A stretch of 64,000 bases of DNA, taken from the NCBI RefSeq assembly GCF_002377905.1, contig NZ_DFQS01000057.1:1-64000 (forward strand), in the 5' to 3' direction. Of the stretch, positions 27,022-37,455 are shown one piece after another. How positions within the stretch are numbered: the first letter of the stretch is position 1; the number at the start of each line of letters is the position of its first letter. The position numbers and the translations under genes are program-made. The notes beneath the pieces are model-generated. The model was not told where the DNA came from, made no database searches, and worked only from the letters and a program-made list of their open reading frames with translations. The DNA is from Psychrobacter sp. UBA3483. GTDB taxonomy: Bacteria; Pseudomonadota; Gammaproteobacteria; Pseudomonadales; Moraxellaceae.

Positions 27022-30000
27022 ATGCCAACGTTTATGCTAGCGAACACTATAGATTGGAAAGATATAAAGAGCTATGAGTACTCAAAAAATACAGCCTTTG
27101 AAGAGGTTGTTTGCCAGTTAGCTTATAACGAGAATAAAGAAAATGGCCAATATATTAGAGTAAAAGCCCCTGATGGTGGTGTTGAGTCTTATCTAATTTT
27201 AGACAATGAAGAAGAGATTGGTTGGCAGGCTAAGTATTTCTTCGATATTCAAGATAGTCAATTTAAGCAGATTAAGAAATCATTTGAGACAGCCATCACA
27301 AAGCATCCAAATCTTGTTAAATATTATGTCTGTTGTCCTATTGATAGAGCAGACCCGAGAATACCAGATAAAAAATATCTTCAGGATAGATGGAACGACT
27401 TCGTAGAAGATTGTAAAGCAATAGCGTCAGAAAAAGGTATGACTGTTGAGGTCGAGTTTTGGGGTGCTTTTGAGCTTAATAATAAACTGCAAAAACCTAT
27501 AAATGCTGGCATCGTTCAATTCTGGTTTGGTGGAGATAATTTTTCTAAGATATGGTTTATCGAACAGGTCAATACGTCTATTAAAAATCTGGGGCCAAGA
27601 TTTACGCCCGAACTCAACGTGGAAATACATGAAATTAATCATAATTTCGATGCTGTATTAAAGAATGAACAGGCAAGAACCTATATTTTTGAGAAACTTA
27701 ACGTGCTCTATAAAGCACTTAAAAGTTTGAAAGGATCTTGCGATAAGTATGGGTTAGATATAAAGGATGACTTTAATAAACTATCAAATTGCTTAGTAGA
27801 TAGTTGGCAAAATATATCAAGGGGAGACGCCAGCGTCATCCTAATCGAAAATACTGATGACATAGCAGTTAAAGAAATAGTAAGGTTATCTGGAAGCATT
27901 TTTAATGATATTAGTAAAGAAAGCAGAATGATTGAAGGTGAAAGCGATAGACGAGCATTTCAAAATGACAAGTACGAATTTAGGAACGCTATTGATGATT
28001 TTGAAGTAGATTCACAAGCATTTAACTTATTTAACCACCCTTATCTGATCGTTTATGGCGATGCGGGTATTGGCAAGTCTCATCTATTAGGTGATTTTTC
28101 AAACAAGTTAATTAAAGACAAGAAGCCGAGCATTTTCGTTCTCGGTCAAACATTGACAGACACCACGAACCCCTGGACGCAAATCTTAAAAGATGAGCTA
28201 AGACTTGACTGTAATGAAGATGTATTTCTAGGTGTTTTAAATACGATAGGTCACGCTCAACAAGAGAGGGTTCCTATTGTCATTGATGCTTTGAACGAAG
28301 GCAAAGGACGTTCATTCTGGAAAAATACGTTGGCAGGCTTTATTGAAAAGTTTAAAAAATATCCTTGGGTAGCGCTGGTACTATCAGTTCGAAGTGAATA
28401 CAAAGAAGAGATTTTAACTAACGTACAACAAGATATTGAGGATGGCATAGTCAGTGAAGTGCGCCATTATGGGTTTCAGTCTAACGTTTTTGAGGCGGTT
28501 CGGTCATTCTTTGAGTATTATCAGTTGGCTTTGCCCAAAGAGCCGTTACTAACGCAAGAATTTACGAATCCTTTATTTCTTAAGATTTATTGTGAGTATA
28601 GAAAACACGCACAAACCGATGACTTCGCAATGGTATTGACAGAAGTTTTCGATAATTACTTCTCATCAATCAATGCCAAGATAGCTAATGAGTTTGGATA
28701 TAGATCTACTTTAAATTATGTGCAAAAAATACTAAATAAGTTAGCTGAAGAAATTTTCCGTAATAACGCTCAATCGTTAACTTATGAACATGCAATACAA
28801 GTTGTCGATGCTCACACCTATTCTTTGAATGCAGATATATTTTTGCAAGTCCTGATTGATGAGAATCTACTAACTTCTTACCAAAATCCAAGAGACAACA
28901 GCGAAATACTGTATTTCTCATATGAGCGTTTTTATGACTATTTGACCGCTAACTTTATTTGCGATGATAATACGACAACAAAAGGTTTAGAAACATCCCT
29001 TAATTGTGATAAATTCAGCGTAATGTATAAGAGTCAACGGCTATCACAAGGTGCATTGAGTATCTTGTCTGTGCTTATTCCTAGCAAATTTGAAGTTGAG
29101 CTGTTTGAGTTGTTAGATAAAGACAATATTTATCAAAACTATTCATTTGGCTTAGCGTTCATTGATGGCTTGTACTGGCGTGACCGTAGCAATTTTGATT
29201 TCAACAAGTGCAAGGATTATATAAATAACGGTCTTTTAAGATATGATGATCTGTTTGCTAAACTTATAGACTTACAGTACAAGGTAGCAGGTAAAGAAAA
29301 CCATCCATTAAATGCCAATAAATTGCATGAGTGGCTTTCAAAGTATAGTTTAGCTGATAGAGATGCGTTTTGGACGACACACATTAGTAATAGCTATATC
29401 GATGAAGATTCTGCTATTTATACGCTTATCGACTGGGCAAAAAAACAAGGTTTTTCAGAGAGTTTAACCGATACTAGCAGATACCTAGTCGCTGTTGCCC
29501 TTAGTTGGGTTTTTACCAGTACAAACATCAAGTTACGAGACAATGCCACAATAGCATTGACTCGCCTTCTACAAAACCACATTCATGTTACGGTTCAATT
29601 GCTATCAACCTTTCAAGAGGTAGATGATCCTTATGTGCTTGAGCGTGTTTTAGCTTCAGTGTATGGTGCAATATTATCGTCACAGAGCCATGAAGCAATA
29701 AATGAGATATCCAGTTTTATCCTTAGCAATATTTTCGCTAAAGAAGAGGTGTATCCTAATGTTCTTGTAAGAGACTTTGCTCGAAATATCATTGAATATG
29801 CTAATAGCCATAATTTAGTAGGTTTTAGCGAAAGTGAGCTGACGTTAGCTAGACCACCATATAAGAGTGCTTTTCCTGAAAGCCTTCCTAGTAATGAAGA
29901 TGTTGATAGCAAATACAGTAATGATTATAAAGATGAAAGTGTTCCTAAATATCGTTTTGCTCAAGATAGAATTATAAGCTCAATGACGACAGAGTATGGC

Positions 30001-31227
30001 AGGGGTATGTGTCGTTACGGCGATTTTGGACGTTACGTTTTTCAGTCTAATTTTAGTAACTGGAGTAATATAAATATTGATAAGCTTAGCAATTATGCCG
30101 TAGAAATAATTTTTGATAAATTCGGTTATGATGCAGAAAAACACGGAGAGTTTGATCGAAACACTCCCTATACAGGTCGTGGTGAAAACAGAGTTGAACG
30201 AATTGGTAAAAAGTATCAGTGGATGGCAATGTATGAAGTGGTAGCTAGAGTAGCGGATAACTTTGAAATGACAGACCCATCAACACGTTGGAAAGATGAT
30301 AAGAAATATTTATGGTATAACGGTTCTGTAGAGCCTTCTTTTAGAGATATTGACCCTACGTTCATACCTCCTGATTCAACTAACATCCGTCTTATAACTT
30401 CCCCTAATTACAATGGGTGGAGTGATGATTTTGAAAATTGGGTAGTTTCAAAAAATGATTTAATTGATTCAAAAGAAGTTATCTTAAACTATTTTCAGAA
30501 CGAAGACTGGTTATCCCTAGATAGGCATATTGAATTTGAACCTAATAAGAAGTTAGGTGATGGTGATTACTCTGGCTCATATCAACGTATGTGGTATATG
30601 GTTAACACATATTTGGTTAAAGATGAAGACTTCGATTTGGTAATAGCGAATATAAAAAATAGAAACTTTATGGGCCGATGGATGCCTCAGCCCATAGAAA
30701 GATATAACGATATATTTAATTTAGAGTATTACTGGTCACCTTTGCTAGAAGTTTATGAAAGTGAATACTACGGTAGTTATGGGTGGCAAAATATACGTGA
30801 ACGCCGAGTTAATTCAGATGAAGATAGCTTAGGTGAGGTTTATATTTGTTCAGAAAGTCATATTTCAGAAGGGGTGAAAAATCGTGATCTTAGCTATAAC
30901 ATCAGCGCACCTGCTCAATTATTAGTTGATAGTTTTGGTTTAAAGAACGATAAGTTTTCAGGTTCATGGGTTGATAAGCATGATGAATTAGTAATGTTCG
31001 ACGCTTCTTTTTATGGTAATGAATCTGGTAACAACCTAATGGTGAAAAAGGACGCATTAGAAGAGCTGCAAAAAAGCACTGGATGTAGAGTGATCTGGAC
31101 AATACTTTCAGAGAAAATTGCGATGTACGGAGGTACTAAATCAACTGAAAAAAGGTTAAATATTTCGGGTGTATATTACCTAGAGGATGGGGAGTTGGTC
31201 GGTGAGGATTTTTTCTTTACAACTTGA
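27022..31227 (+). CDS. STAND-type ATPase with N-terminal PD-(D/E)XK-like nuclease (candidate anti-phage protein)
   Basis: The product has 1,401 residues. Residues 20-190 look like a restriction-type nuclease: EEVVCQL, Glu55 in GGVESYL, then Q69-A-K71 in EIGWQAKYFF, the E-x(n)-Q-x-K form seen in Mrr- and Cap4-like nucleases. An NTPase follows with the P-loop at 346-353 (GDAGIGKS) and the Walker B at about 419-425 (IVIDALNEG), as in STAND/NACHT proteins. The remaining roughly 900 residues are a long helical and then unfamiliar C-terminal region, where sensing is expected. This order matches Avs-type antiviral STAND proteins. I chose the ATG at 27022 because the longer frame begins with a TTG at 26986 that has no ribosome site. 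It stands alone and AT-rich next to a recombinase cassette. Confidence 0.8.
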   Translation: MPTFMLANTIDWKDIKSYEYSKNTAFEEVVCQLAYNENKENGQYIRVKAPDGGVESYLILDNEEEIGWQAKYFFDIQDSQFKQIKKSFETAITKHPNLVKYYVCCPIDRADPRIPDKKYLQDRWNDFVEDCKAIASEKGMTVEVEFWGAFELNNKLQKPINAGIVQFWFGGDNFSKIWFIEQVNTSIKNLGPRFTPELNVEIHEINHNFDAVLKNEQARTYIFEKLNVLYKALKSLKGSCDKYGLDIKDDFNKLSNCLVDSWQNISRGDASVILIENTDDIAVKEIVRLSGSIFNDISKESRMIEGESDRRAFQNDKYEFRNAIDDFEVDSQAFNLFNHPYLIVYGDAGIGKSHLLGDFSNKLIKDKKPSIFVLGQTLTDTTNPWTQILKDELRLDCNEDVFLGVLNTIGHAQQERVPIVIDALNEGKGRSFWKNTLAGFIEKFKKYPWVALVLSVRSEYKEEILTNVQQDIEDGIVSEVRHYGFQSNVFEAVRSFFEYYQLALPKEPLLTQEFTNPLFLKIYCEYRKHAQTDDFAMVLTEVFDNYFSSINAKIANEFGYRSTLNYVQKILNKLAEEIFRNNAQSLTYEHAIQVVDAHTYSLNADIFLQVLIDENLLTSYQNPRDNSEILYFSYERFYDYLTANFICDDNTTTKGLETSLNCDKFSVMYKSQRLSQGALSILSVLIPSKFEVELFELLDKDNIYQNYSFGLAFIDGLYWRDRSNFDFNKCKDYINNGLLRYDDLFAKLIDLQYKVAGKENHPLNANKLHEWLSKYSLADRDAFWTTHISNSYIDEDSAIYTLIDWAKKQGFSESLTDTSRYLVAVALSWVFTSTNIKLRDNATIALTRLLQNHIHVTVQLLSTFQEVDDPYVLERVLASVYGAILSSQSHEAINEISSFILSNIFAKEEVYPNVLVRDFARNIIEYANSHNLVGFSESELTLARPPYKSAFPESLPSNEDVDSKYSNDYKDESVPKYRFAQDRIISSMTTEYGRGMCRYGDFGRYVFQSNFSNWSNINIDKLSNYAVEIIFDKFGYDAEKHGEFDRNTPYTGRGENRVERIGKKYQWMAMYEVVARVADNFEMTDPSTRWKDDKKYLWYNGSVEPSFRDIDPTFIPPDSTNIRLITSPNYNGWSDDFENWVVSKNDLIDSKEVILNYFQNEDWLSLDRHIEFEPNKKLGDGDYSGSYQRMWYMVNTYLVKDEDFDLVIANIKNRNFMGRWMPQPIERYNDIFNLEYYWSPLLEVYESEYYGSYGWQNIRERRVNSDEDSLGEVYICSESHISEGVKNRDLSYNISAPAQLLVDSFGLKNDKFSGSWVDKHDELVMFDASFYGNESGNNLMVKKDALEELQKSTGCRVIWTILSEKIAMYGGTKSTEKRLNISGVYYLEDGELVGEDFFFTT

Positions 31228-31724
31228 GCACTTTATTTATATTCAAGACTAAAAATTATATGATCTTTAAAAGTTATAGAGTATCTTCTGGATTTTTTGT
31301 AACTGCTATTTAGATCAAATAATTATTAGGACGGTCATCAAAAATAACCATAAATCGATTAAGAGTAGCCATCTAATTACAAATTGACATAGATTGCTTT
31401 TATACGTTTGTTGGGCTACTAGGTTAGGTACATTGGCTTGAAAGTTGCCTGATCAGAAGAGATTACTTAAGATATCTTGTGCCGCGCGATTTTATCGATC
31501 AGTAAAAATCCCAAGCCAAACAGCTTCACTTTCTGATAGATGCATGCTATATGGGCCTTTTTTACCATCAAGACTCACGCTTAAGGAAAGAGAGCCATAT
31601 TAATACCCTCTACTTATCTTGATAAACTTTAACTACGATATAGCCTGAATAGACAATAGGATAGATAGTACTCAAAGGCTACTCGATCGGAATGGGCTCA
31701 ATTACACTAATCAATTATCGATAT
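31228..31724. other. Gap between the STAND gene and the recombinase cassette
   Basis: These 497 bases are AT-rich and hold no convincing gene. On the minus strand around 31495-31600 a short frame reads LSVSLDGKKGPYSMHLSESE, which may be the tail of a lost gene; I could not identify it. No strong terminator was seen after either convergent gene. Confidence 0.4.
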
Positions 31725-32183
31725 TCACTTACTAACTTTGTGGTTTCGAAGTAAATGAGGTGCAAGTAATAAGTCAATATCCATTTTACCCCTTAATTTT
31801 ACTTCTTGAATAATGTTTATTAATATTTCAGTATTAGCATCCAGTAGACATTCTAATTCTTGAATACGTTTCTCAAGTCTTTTATTCTTCTCTAGCAATG
31901 CTTTGTTGCTTTTTCCATTAACGTAAATTTGCTTTTCTCTTTCAGTAAACCCATTTGATTCTATTTGTTCAGTCATGTATCCGCTAATTAGTTCTTTACG
32001 TGAACTTAGAGTGCTTATCTTACCCCTGATGTAGCCCTTACTTTTCAAACGATCATATAGGCTCTTATGAGTTATTGGACTTATATCGTATCCTTCATCA
32101 AGCATTAGTTGTAGTTCAGACTCTATGGCTTTATTTAACTCTTGTCCTCTTAGTACTGGTTTATCAATACTATCTTGTAACAT
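31725..32183 (-). CDS. TnpC-like accessory protein of the recombinase cassette
   Basis: The 152-residue protein is last in a four-gene minus-strand cassette and overlaps the gene before it by one base. The C-terminal half is a coiled coil (KALLEKNKRLEKRIQELECL). Size, position and coiled coil resemble TnpC of Tn554-type transposons, which assists two tyrosine recombinases. The assignment rests on synteny, since the sequence itself is not diagnostic. Confidence 0.6.
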   Translation of the reverse strand: MLQDSIDKPVLRGQELNKAIESELQLMLDEGYDISPITHKSLYDRLKSKGYIRGKISTLSSRKELISGYMTEQIESNGFTEREKQIYVNGKSNKALLEKNKRLEKRIQELECLLDANTEILINIIQEVKLRGKMDIDLLLAPHLLRNHKVSK

Positions 32184-34549
32184 TAGATTACCTCCTTACC
32201 CTCAGACTTATCATATTCTATCGTAAATAACTCGCTAATCGTTATTGGTAATCTTTTAACGCCTTCATCATGTTGATACATACTAATTTTAGTTAGCCCT
32301 TGCTGTCGTTCAATCATCCTATCCTCTATAATTTGTAAATTTTGTAATTGAGTTTTAGTCTTGTCTAAAATCTTATTAGGATGCGAAATACTATTGCTGT
32401 TGCTAATAAACTCATACTGTTCCATTAAGCTCTTTTTAACTTCTATTAGATTGTTTAATTCACCCAAGCGTCCTGTAACAGTGAAATCGCTACATGGACT
32501 ACCTGTTTGGCATGCTAAGCGTTTCGGACACCCATTAGCCCCTATATTACGCGTACAGGAACCAAAGGGTAGGGGATATAGATAAGCATGCCTCTTTATT
32601 AGTTCGTCAGCTAAAACTTCACTATTAATAAGTTCGTTCTGATAAGATTGACCTAGACCTTCGATAAAATCATTGAATAAAACATCCGATGGTAAAGGTT
32701 TGAAAAAATCAGCTATTTCATCTTTGTTATCAAAAGTGTGTAAATTACTTCTAATATTATTTTCTAATGATCGATCGGGAGAAGCATATAGACTTAGATC
32801 TTCCAGCAGAGTATCAATAGGAGTTTTAACAAGGGGCTCTTGACTTATTAAAGCGTTATGTTCTGACAAAGTAACCGAATCGATCTTACTCGCAGCTTTT
32901 TTAGAAGATAAATCAGCTTTGAAGGTTTTTTGTCGTAAGCTAAGGTGCTGATAACTTTTATTTTGACTGGGATTTGTACGACCCATAAGCATTGCTTGTA
33001 GATGTTCTGAGACTTCAGCAATTGCTAAAAAAGTGTTGATATTATGTCTGGGTATGTGGCTTGTAATTTTAGAGTGTACGTTATCTTTGTCCTTGAGATC
33101 AAACTTCTCAAACACTGATATATTTCTTGTAGCTCCTAAAAAACCATTAATAAGAATATTAGTCAAGGGAATAATATTGGTCTTGTTGTAGAAGTTTCTT
33201 TTTAGGTTAGTGGACCTATATTCATGTATGAATAGAAGGTCTTCAAAAGGAATGGTTTCTTGTATACCCTCATAATTAAAAATATAATCTATAGGATTAG
33301 ATTTATCATAATCTGATAGTGATTTTATAAATTCATTAATAGTTTTTTTGGAATAATATCTGAGAATACTTTTACCGCTAGGCAGCTCTTTATCTGGAAC
33401 CACTCCCGCTGATTTGAAGGATTTTAAAGCCATATCTCTTTGTCCTGCACGACCTAGCTTACTTTCTTTCAAATGGAAAAGTAGGTTCATCAAGTCGTCA
33501 AGCTCAATTAAATCTGACTCGATATCGTCAATAGCTTTAGGTAGAAGATCAATTAAATTCTTACTTCTTAAATATTTTAATGTGTTTCTAGGCTTTTCTG
33601 TAAGCTCAATAGTATCTAAAACTAGTCTTTCTATTAAGTTAGAAGAGGAGGGTTCAACCCAGTGAATTCTCTCTCCAGCACCTTTAGCACCATAGTAGCG
33701 AATACCGAGTGAATACTGTTCTATACCATTATGCTTCAAGGTACTCCCACTTGAAGGATCAAGCAAAGGTTTTTTGATTAAACAATCCTTCTTTAGTAGA
33801 ATTGCTTCAGTCGAGCGAAACCCAGTAACTATTAAAATAGTTAAAAGGTTTAATAACATCTTCTCACTGTTTGTTTGACATAAACTCTTTAATGATGCGA
33901 TATTAATAAAAGTTTGAATCGATATAAGTTTTTTTGTGTCAACTTCATCTTCATCTATGTCCAGTTTATCTATTAGTTCTTTCGTCTTTCTTGCATTAGG
34001 TGTTCTATTTTTACTACTAAGATAGTTATAATCATTTTCAAATTCTAATCTCTTACTCAGGTGCATATGCTTGTTAATAAGTTCTTGAAGTCTCAAATAT
34101 GTACCAGCAATATCAGGTAGACTTTTGGGATTGCTATTTTTAACTTGAATTTCAAAAGCGTTAACCAAAACTTCGGTACACAAGCTTTGTGGAGAGTTGT
34201 CGTCAGTTAAAGTAACTAAAGAATAATACCAACGTTTGAGAATTAATAGTTCAGCATGAAGTTTTTGCGGTGACGCTTTGGAGTTAGATCTTCTATAACT
34301 AAGTACTAATATTGATCTAAAGAAATCATAAAAATTTTCTGAGATATCAAACGCAGGTAAACCTTTTAATCGTTTGCCTTCATTAAATACTAAGTTTACG
34401 TCTTTACTTCTACAGTACAACCAGCCAGATCCTTTCTCACCACCTTGCCAATACGTATCATTCCACGTTTGATTAAAGTCTGAGGATAAATGTCGGTTAA
34501 AATGATCTTTTTGCTCATTTATAAAATCGAGGTAAGCTTTATTTGACAT
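32183..34549 (-). CDS. Large tyrosine recombinase (Tn554 TnpB-like)
   Basis: The protein has 788 residues. A tyrosine recombinase domain is visible: ILIVTGFRSTEAILLKKDC holds the first Arg, SHIPRHNINTFLAIAE the His-x-x-Arg, and GRTNPSQNKSYQHLS the likely nucleophile Tyr. A cysteine cluster near the C-terminus (SCTRNIGANGCPKRLACQTG, then SPC) resembles the zinc-like end of TnpB in Tn554. The gene overlaps the preceding recombinase gene by one base, so translation is coupled. Confidence 0.8.
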   Translation of the reverse strand: MSNKAYLDFINEQKDHFNRHLSSDFNQTWNDTYWQGGEKGSGWLYCRSKDVNLVFNEGKRLKGLPAFDISENFYDFFRSILVLSYRRSNSKASPQKLHAELLILKRWYYSLVTLTDDNSPQSLCTEVLVNAFEIQVKNSNPKSLPDIAGTYLRLQELINKHMHLSKRLEFENDYNYLSSKNRTPNARKTKELIDKLDIDEDEVDTKKLISIQTFINIASLKSLCQTNSEKMLLNLLTILIVTGFRSTEAILLKKDCLIKKPLLDPSSGSTLKHNGIEQYSLGIRYYGAKGAGERIHWVEPSSSNLIERLVLDTIELTEKPRNTLKYLRSKNLIDLLPKAIDDIESDLIELDDLMNLLFHLKESKLGRAGQRDMALKSFKSAGVVPDKELPSGKSILRYYSKKTINEFIKSLSDYDKSNPIDYIFNYEGIQETIPFEDLLFIHEYRSTNLKRNFYNKTNIIPLTNILINGFLGATRNISVFEKFDLKDKDNVHSKITSHIPRHNINTFLAIAEVSEHLQAMLMGRTNPSQNKSYQHLSLRQKTFKADLSSKKAASKIDSVTLSEHNALISQEPLVKTPIDTLLEDLSLYASPDRSLENNIRSNLHTFDNKDEIADFFKPLPSDVLFNDFIEGLGQSYQNELINSEVLADELIKRHAYLYPLPFGSCTRNIGANGCPKRLACQTGSPCSDFTVTGRLGELNNLIEVKKSLMEQYEFISNSNSISHPNKILDKTKTQLQNLQIIEDRMIERQQGLTKISMYQHDEGVKRLPITISELFTIEYDKSEGKEVI

Positions 34550-36111
34550 TATATATCCTCCATTAAACTACATCTTGCTATCACAGACTCAATTTCAAAC
34601 TTTGTACTTTCGTGTACTAATAGCAGAGGGTTTCTGGAACATTGTGTAGAGTCAGCGATAGTGATAATATCATTAACTTCTGACTGTATGCTCTCTAACA
34701 CTTCTGAATGATCTTTGTCTTTAAATGGATGAAAATATAAGCATCCATAGCAATTCCTGACTTGCTCGAATGGGCAAGTATCATCATATGCACAACCCCC
34801 TATTTCATGATGAAAATCTTTATGAACGAAGCCACTAACTTTTTTTCCTAACCATTTAGATTTTTTAACAATAGTACTTGTCATAAACATAGCGATCATT
34901 TGCTTGTATGCAGCATTTTTCCCTAATGCTTTAGCTCTAATAATTGCAGTTTCAGGTGATGAAAATATATAATGCCTAGCAACAACAAGACTTGAATGAC
35001 CTAGGATGTAGGCAATCTCTTCAGCACTCGCTCCTGACATTGCCATGCTATGTCCAACATGATGTCTAAATTGTGACATCGAATATTTTATTTGAAGTAT
35101 ATCTCCACTTAAAACTTGAGTCCTATATTCGACAGGTGAAAACTTAAATAGCTGATCGTTAATAGCCTCTGAGCATGTGACAGCGGATTTTTCTCCTAAC
35201 TCGAATAGTTTATCTGTATCTGATAATTTTAATCGATGAATATAGGTAAGTATGATAAAAGCAATTTCTTCTGGCAACTTTATAGCTACTTTTTTGTGCG
35301 TAAAGCGTGCTTGTTTTGCATAAGGGACCAAAAGGCTGTATCTTGCTATACCTAGTGAATCTTCTGGTATATCTTCTTTTAAGTCTCCAGCTGAAAGCTT
35401 TGACATTTGAACAGGGCGCATACCTGTAGTGAATGCCAACGCTAATATTGACGCATTTTTTAGCTCTGACTTGCTTATCGAATCTTTTTTCGCCGAATTT
35501 AATATATGATTGAGCTCTATAAACCCTTTTTGAATTATATTAATAGTTGGTAAGTCTATATTATCTTCATATTCTTCGTAATAAAGACTACTTCTTGTAG
35601 ATTTAGGTTTTTTTATTATTTCTAGGTCATATTCGTCATCAATAGAAAATTCTGGAAAGCCCTCCAAAATAAAAGTAATTATAATAAATTTAATCGAAAA
35701 GTAAAATTGTTTATCATCGGTTGAGTTAATTAAAATCTTCTTAGACTTTTTAAAGTTAATTATTCTTTCAGTAACACTAAGGTGTTTAAAAAACTTTCTT
35801 ATTTTTCTAAACTTATCTCCTAGATGAGAGGGGGAGTTTTTATATATATACTTAATCAAAAGAAACTTTATTATTTTCACCTCTACGTAATTCATATCTT
35901 TAAATGAAATTTTTTCACGATTTCCAGAGTATTTAAACTCCCAAATATCCTTTGAAACATTTATAAACTTATCATCAAATTTATCTGCACGTATGAATCG
36001 TACGATTTTAGGTAGTTTTATTTCATTAATAAAATCTAACTGCTCATTTGAGAATATTGACTCCTCAGTTATCATTTCATTCGTATAATTTTTTTTAATA
36101 GATAGGTTCAT
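34549..36111 (-). CDS. Tyrosine recombinase, second of the cassette
   Basis: The 520-residue protein contains the recombinase boxes: LAFTTGMRPVQMSKL (first Arg), MSQFRHHVGHSMAMSGAS and YILGHSSLVVARHYIF (His and the nucleophile Tyr). In the second box the usual His before x-x-Arg is replaced by Ser, a notable departure. After the catalytic part a cysteine group (GGCAYDDTC, NCYGCLYFHP) resembles a metal-binding module. It overlaps its upstream neighbour by four bases and its downstream neighbour by one. Confidence 0.8.
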   Translation of the reverse strand: MNLSIKKNYTNEMITEESIFSNEQLDFINEIKLPKIVRFIRADKFDDKFINVSKDIWEFKYSGNREKISFKDMNYVEVKIIKFLLIKYIYKNSPSHLGDKFRKIRKFFKHLSVTERIINFKKSKKILINSTDDKQFYFSIKFIIITFILEGFPEFSIDDEYDLEIIKKPKSTRSSLYYEEYEDNIDLPTINIIQKGFIELNHILNSAKKDSISKSELKNASILALAFTTGMRPVQMSKLSAGDLKEDIPEDSLGIARYSLLVPYAKQARFTHKKVAIKLPEEIAFIILTYIHRLKLSDTDKLFELGEKSAVTCSEAINDQLFKFSPVEYRTQVLSGDILQIKYSMSQFRHHVGHSMAMSGASAEEIAYILGHSSLVVARHYIFSSPETAIIRAKALGKNAAYKQMIAMFMTSTIVKKSKWLGKKVSGFVHKDFHHEIGGCAYDDTCPFEQVRNCYGCLYFHPFKDKDHSEVLESIQSEVNDIITIADSTQCSRNPLLLVHESTKFEIESVIARCSLMEDI

Positions 36112-37406
36112 AAAGCGTCTCCATGATTTGTCATTCTATTAATATTCGTAGTGTTAGCACGCTCTGATAAATATCTATCAGCATATTTACTTACCATTAA
36201 ACTATTTGAACTCCAGCCTCCAGATTTTTTCAAATCCTCTATTGCTTGACTCATTGCAACCTCATGATTAGATGAACTATTCATAGCTGTAATATACGTG
36301 TATTCTAGCATTAGCGTAGCCCAGGTATGACGACAGACATGTGCACTCAACTTGTCAATCGAACCAGTGTACCTAGAGTCATAATATTCTGGATATAATT
36401 CTCTAAGCTGTTTATCCCATGCATTAAACATCTTCTTTATAGATGAGTAACTCAATGGAGAAAATGGAGATTGTAAAGACAAAAATAATAAATCAGACTT
36501 TGCATTCTTAGGTCTATGATTTTCAGTATAATAAGATATCAACTTGTAATCATCGCGCGAAAGCTGAAGGATTCTATTTGACTGCTCGTTTTTAATATTA
36601 GGTTTGGGTGATCTATAATCTTTGGTATCTTGAGTATCACATACAACTAAGAACGAACTGCCTGCATTCCCATCTAATTTTATTGATTTTGTCGATAGGA
36701 GTAGTAATTCACTTGCTCTTAATCCGTAATTTATGAGTAATCGGACGATAAGAAAGTTACGGAACTGAGTTGAGTTATCTTTAAAAATGTTTTTAGGATT
36801 ATTTTTTGTTGGAGTCGATGGTAATATGATTTCATAAAAACTATCTTTCATACGCTTAGTTAAACTTTTAAATTGTTTCACATTACTATTACTAGAAGAC
36901 ATTCTAGTATATTGATCTAATTTATTCTGAAGAGTTAGCATTATTCTTCTATTGGAATTATGTCTTAAGTTATTATTTTCAATATCTTGCCATGTAAAAT
37001 TATCAGTTAGAAAAATTAGATACTTTATAGTGTCTTGAATTTTTTTTGATATTGTAGTGTAATTCATTTCTACCTGTTTATTTATTCTTATCAGATTCTT
37101 ATCATATTTACTATTGTTTTCAAGATATATAAAAAAACTATCAATCTCCTCAATAAATATTTCAGCATTATATTTACTTTCATAGAACGATAAACAAAAA
37201 TCTTCGTTAAATTTCTCTTTCCAAAAAGTATGCCAAAACTTCAATGCGTTCAAATTACCCTGTTGAGTTGAAAGACTTTTAAGTCTCAATTTCGACATGA
37301 CGTAAAGTAGAGGGTAGAGACATGGAGAGCGTGTTTCTTCATCAATCAAAATGTACCTTCGATTGTCAGATGGGTTAGATAGTTTGACTAGACTAACTAA
37401 AAACAT
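36108..37406 (-). CDS. Tyrosine recombinase, first of the cassette (TnpA-like)
   Basis: The 432-residue protein has a SAM-like N-terminal domain and a catalytic domain: LLINYGLRASELLLLS (first Arg), LSAHVCRHTWATLMLE (His-x-x-Arg) and KYADRYLSE (nucleophile Tyr). It is the first gene of the four-gene cassette, which is probably transcribed from the 237-base gap facing the XRE gene. A clear symmetric dyad lies in that gap at 37456-37495. Confidence 0.85.
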   Translation of the reverse strand: MFLVSLVKLSNPSDNRRYILIDEETRSPCLYPLLYVMSKLRLKSLSTQQGNLNALKFWHTFWKEKFNEDFCLSFYESKYNAEIFIEEIDSFFIYLENNSKYDKNLIRINKQVEMNYTTISKKIQDTIKYLIFLTDNFTWQDIENNNLRHNSNRRIMLTLQNKLDQYTRMSSSNSNVKQFKSLTKRMKDSFYEIILPSTPTKNNPKNIFKDNSTQFRNFLIVRLLINYGLRASELLLLSTKSIKLDGNAGSSFLVVCDTQDTKDYRSPKPNIKNEQSNRILQLSRDDYKLISYYTENHRPKNAKSDLLFLSLQSPFSPLSYSSIKKMFNAWDKQLRELYPEYYDSRYTGSIDKLSAHVCRHTWATLMLEYTYITAMNSSSNHEVAMSQAIEDLKKSGGWSSNSLMVSKYADRYLSERANTTNINRMTNHGDAL

Positions 37407-37455
37407 ATGGGTCTATCCTTATTCGAGACAGTTATATATAGTTTTTATATGAATT

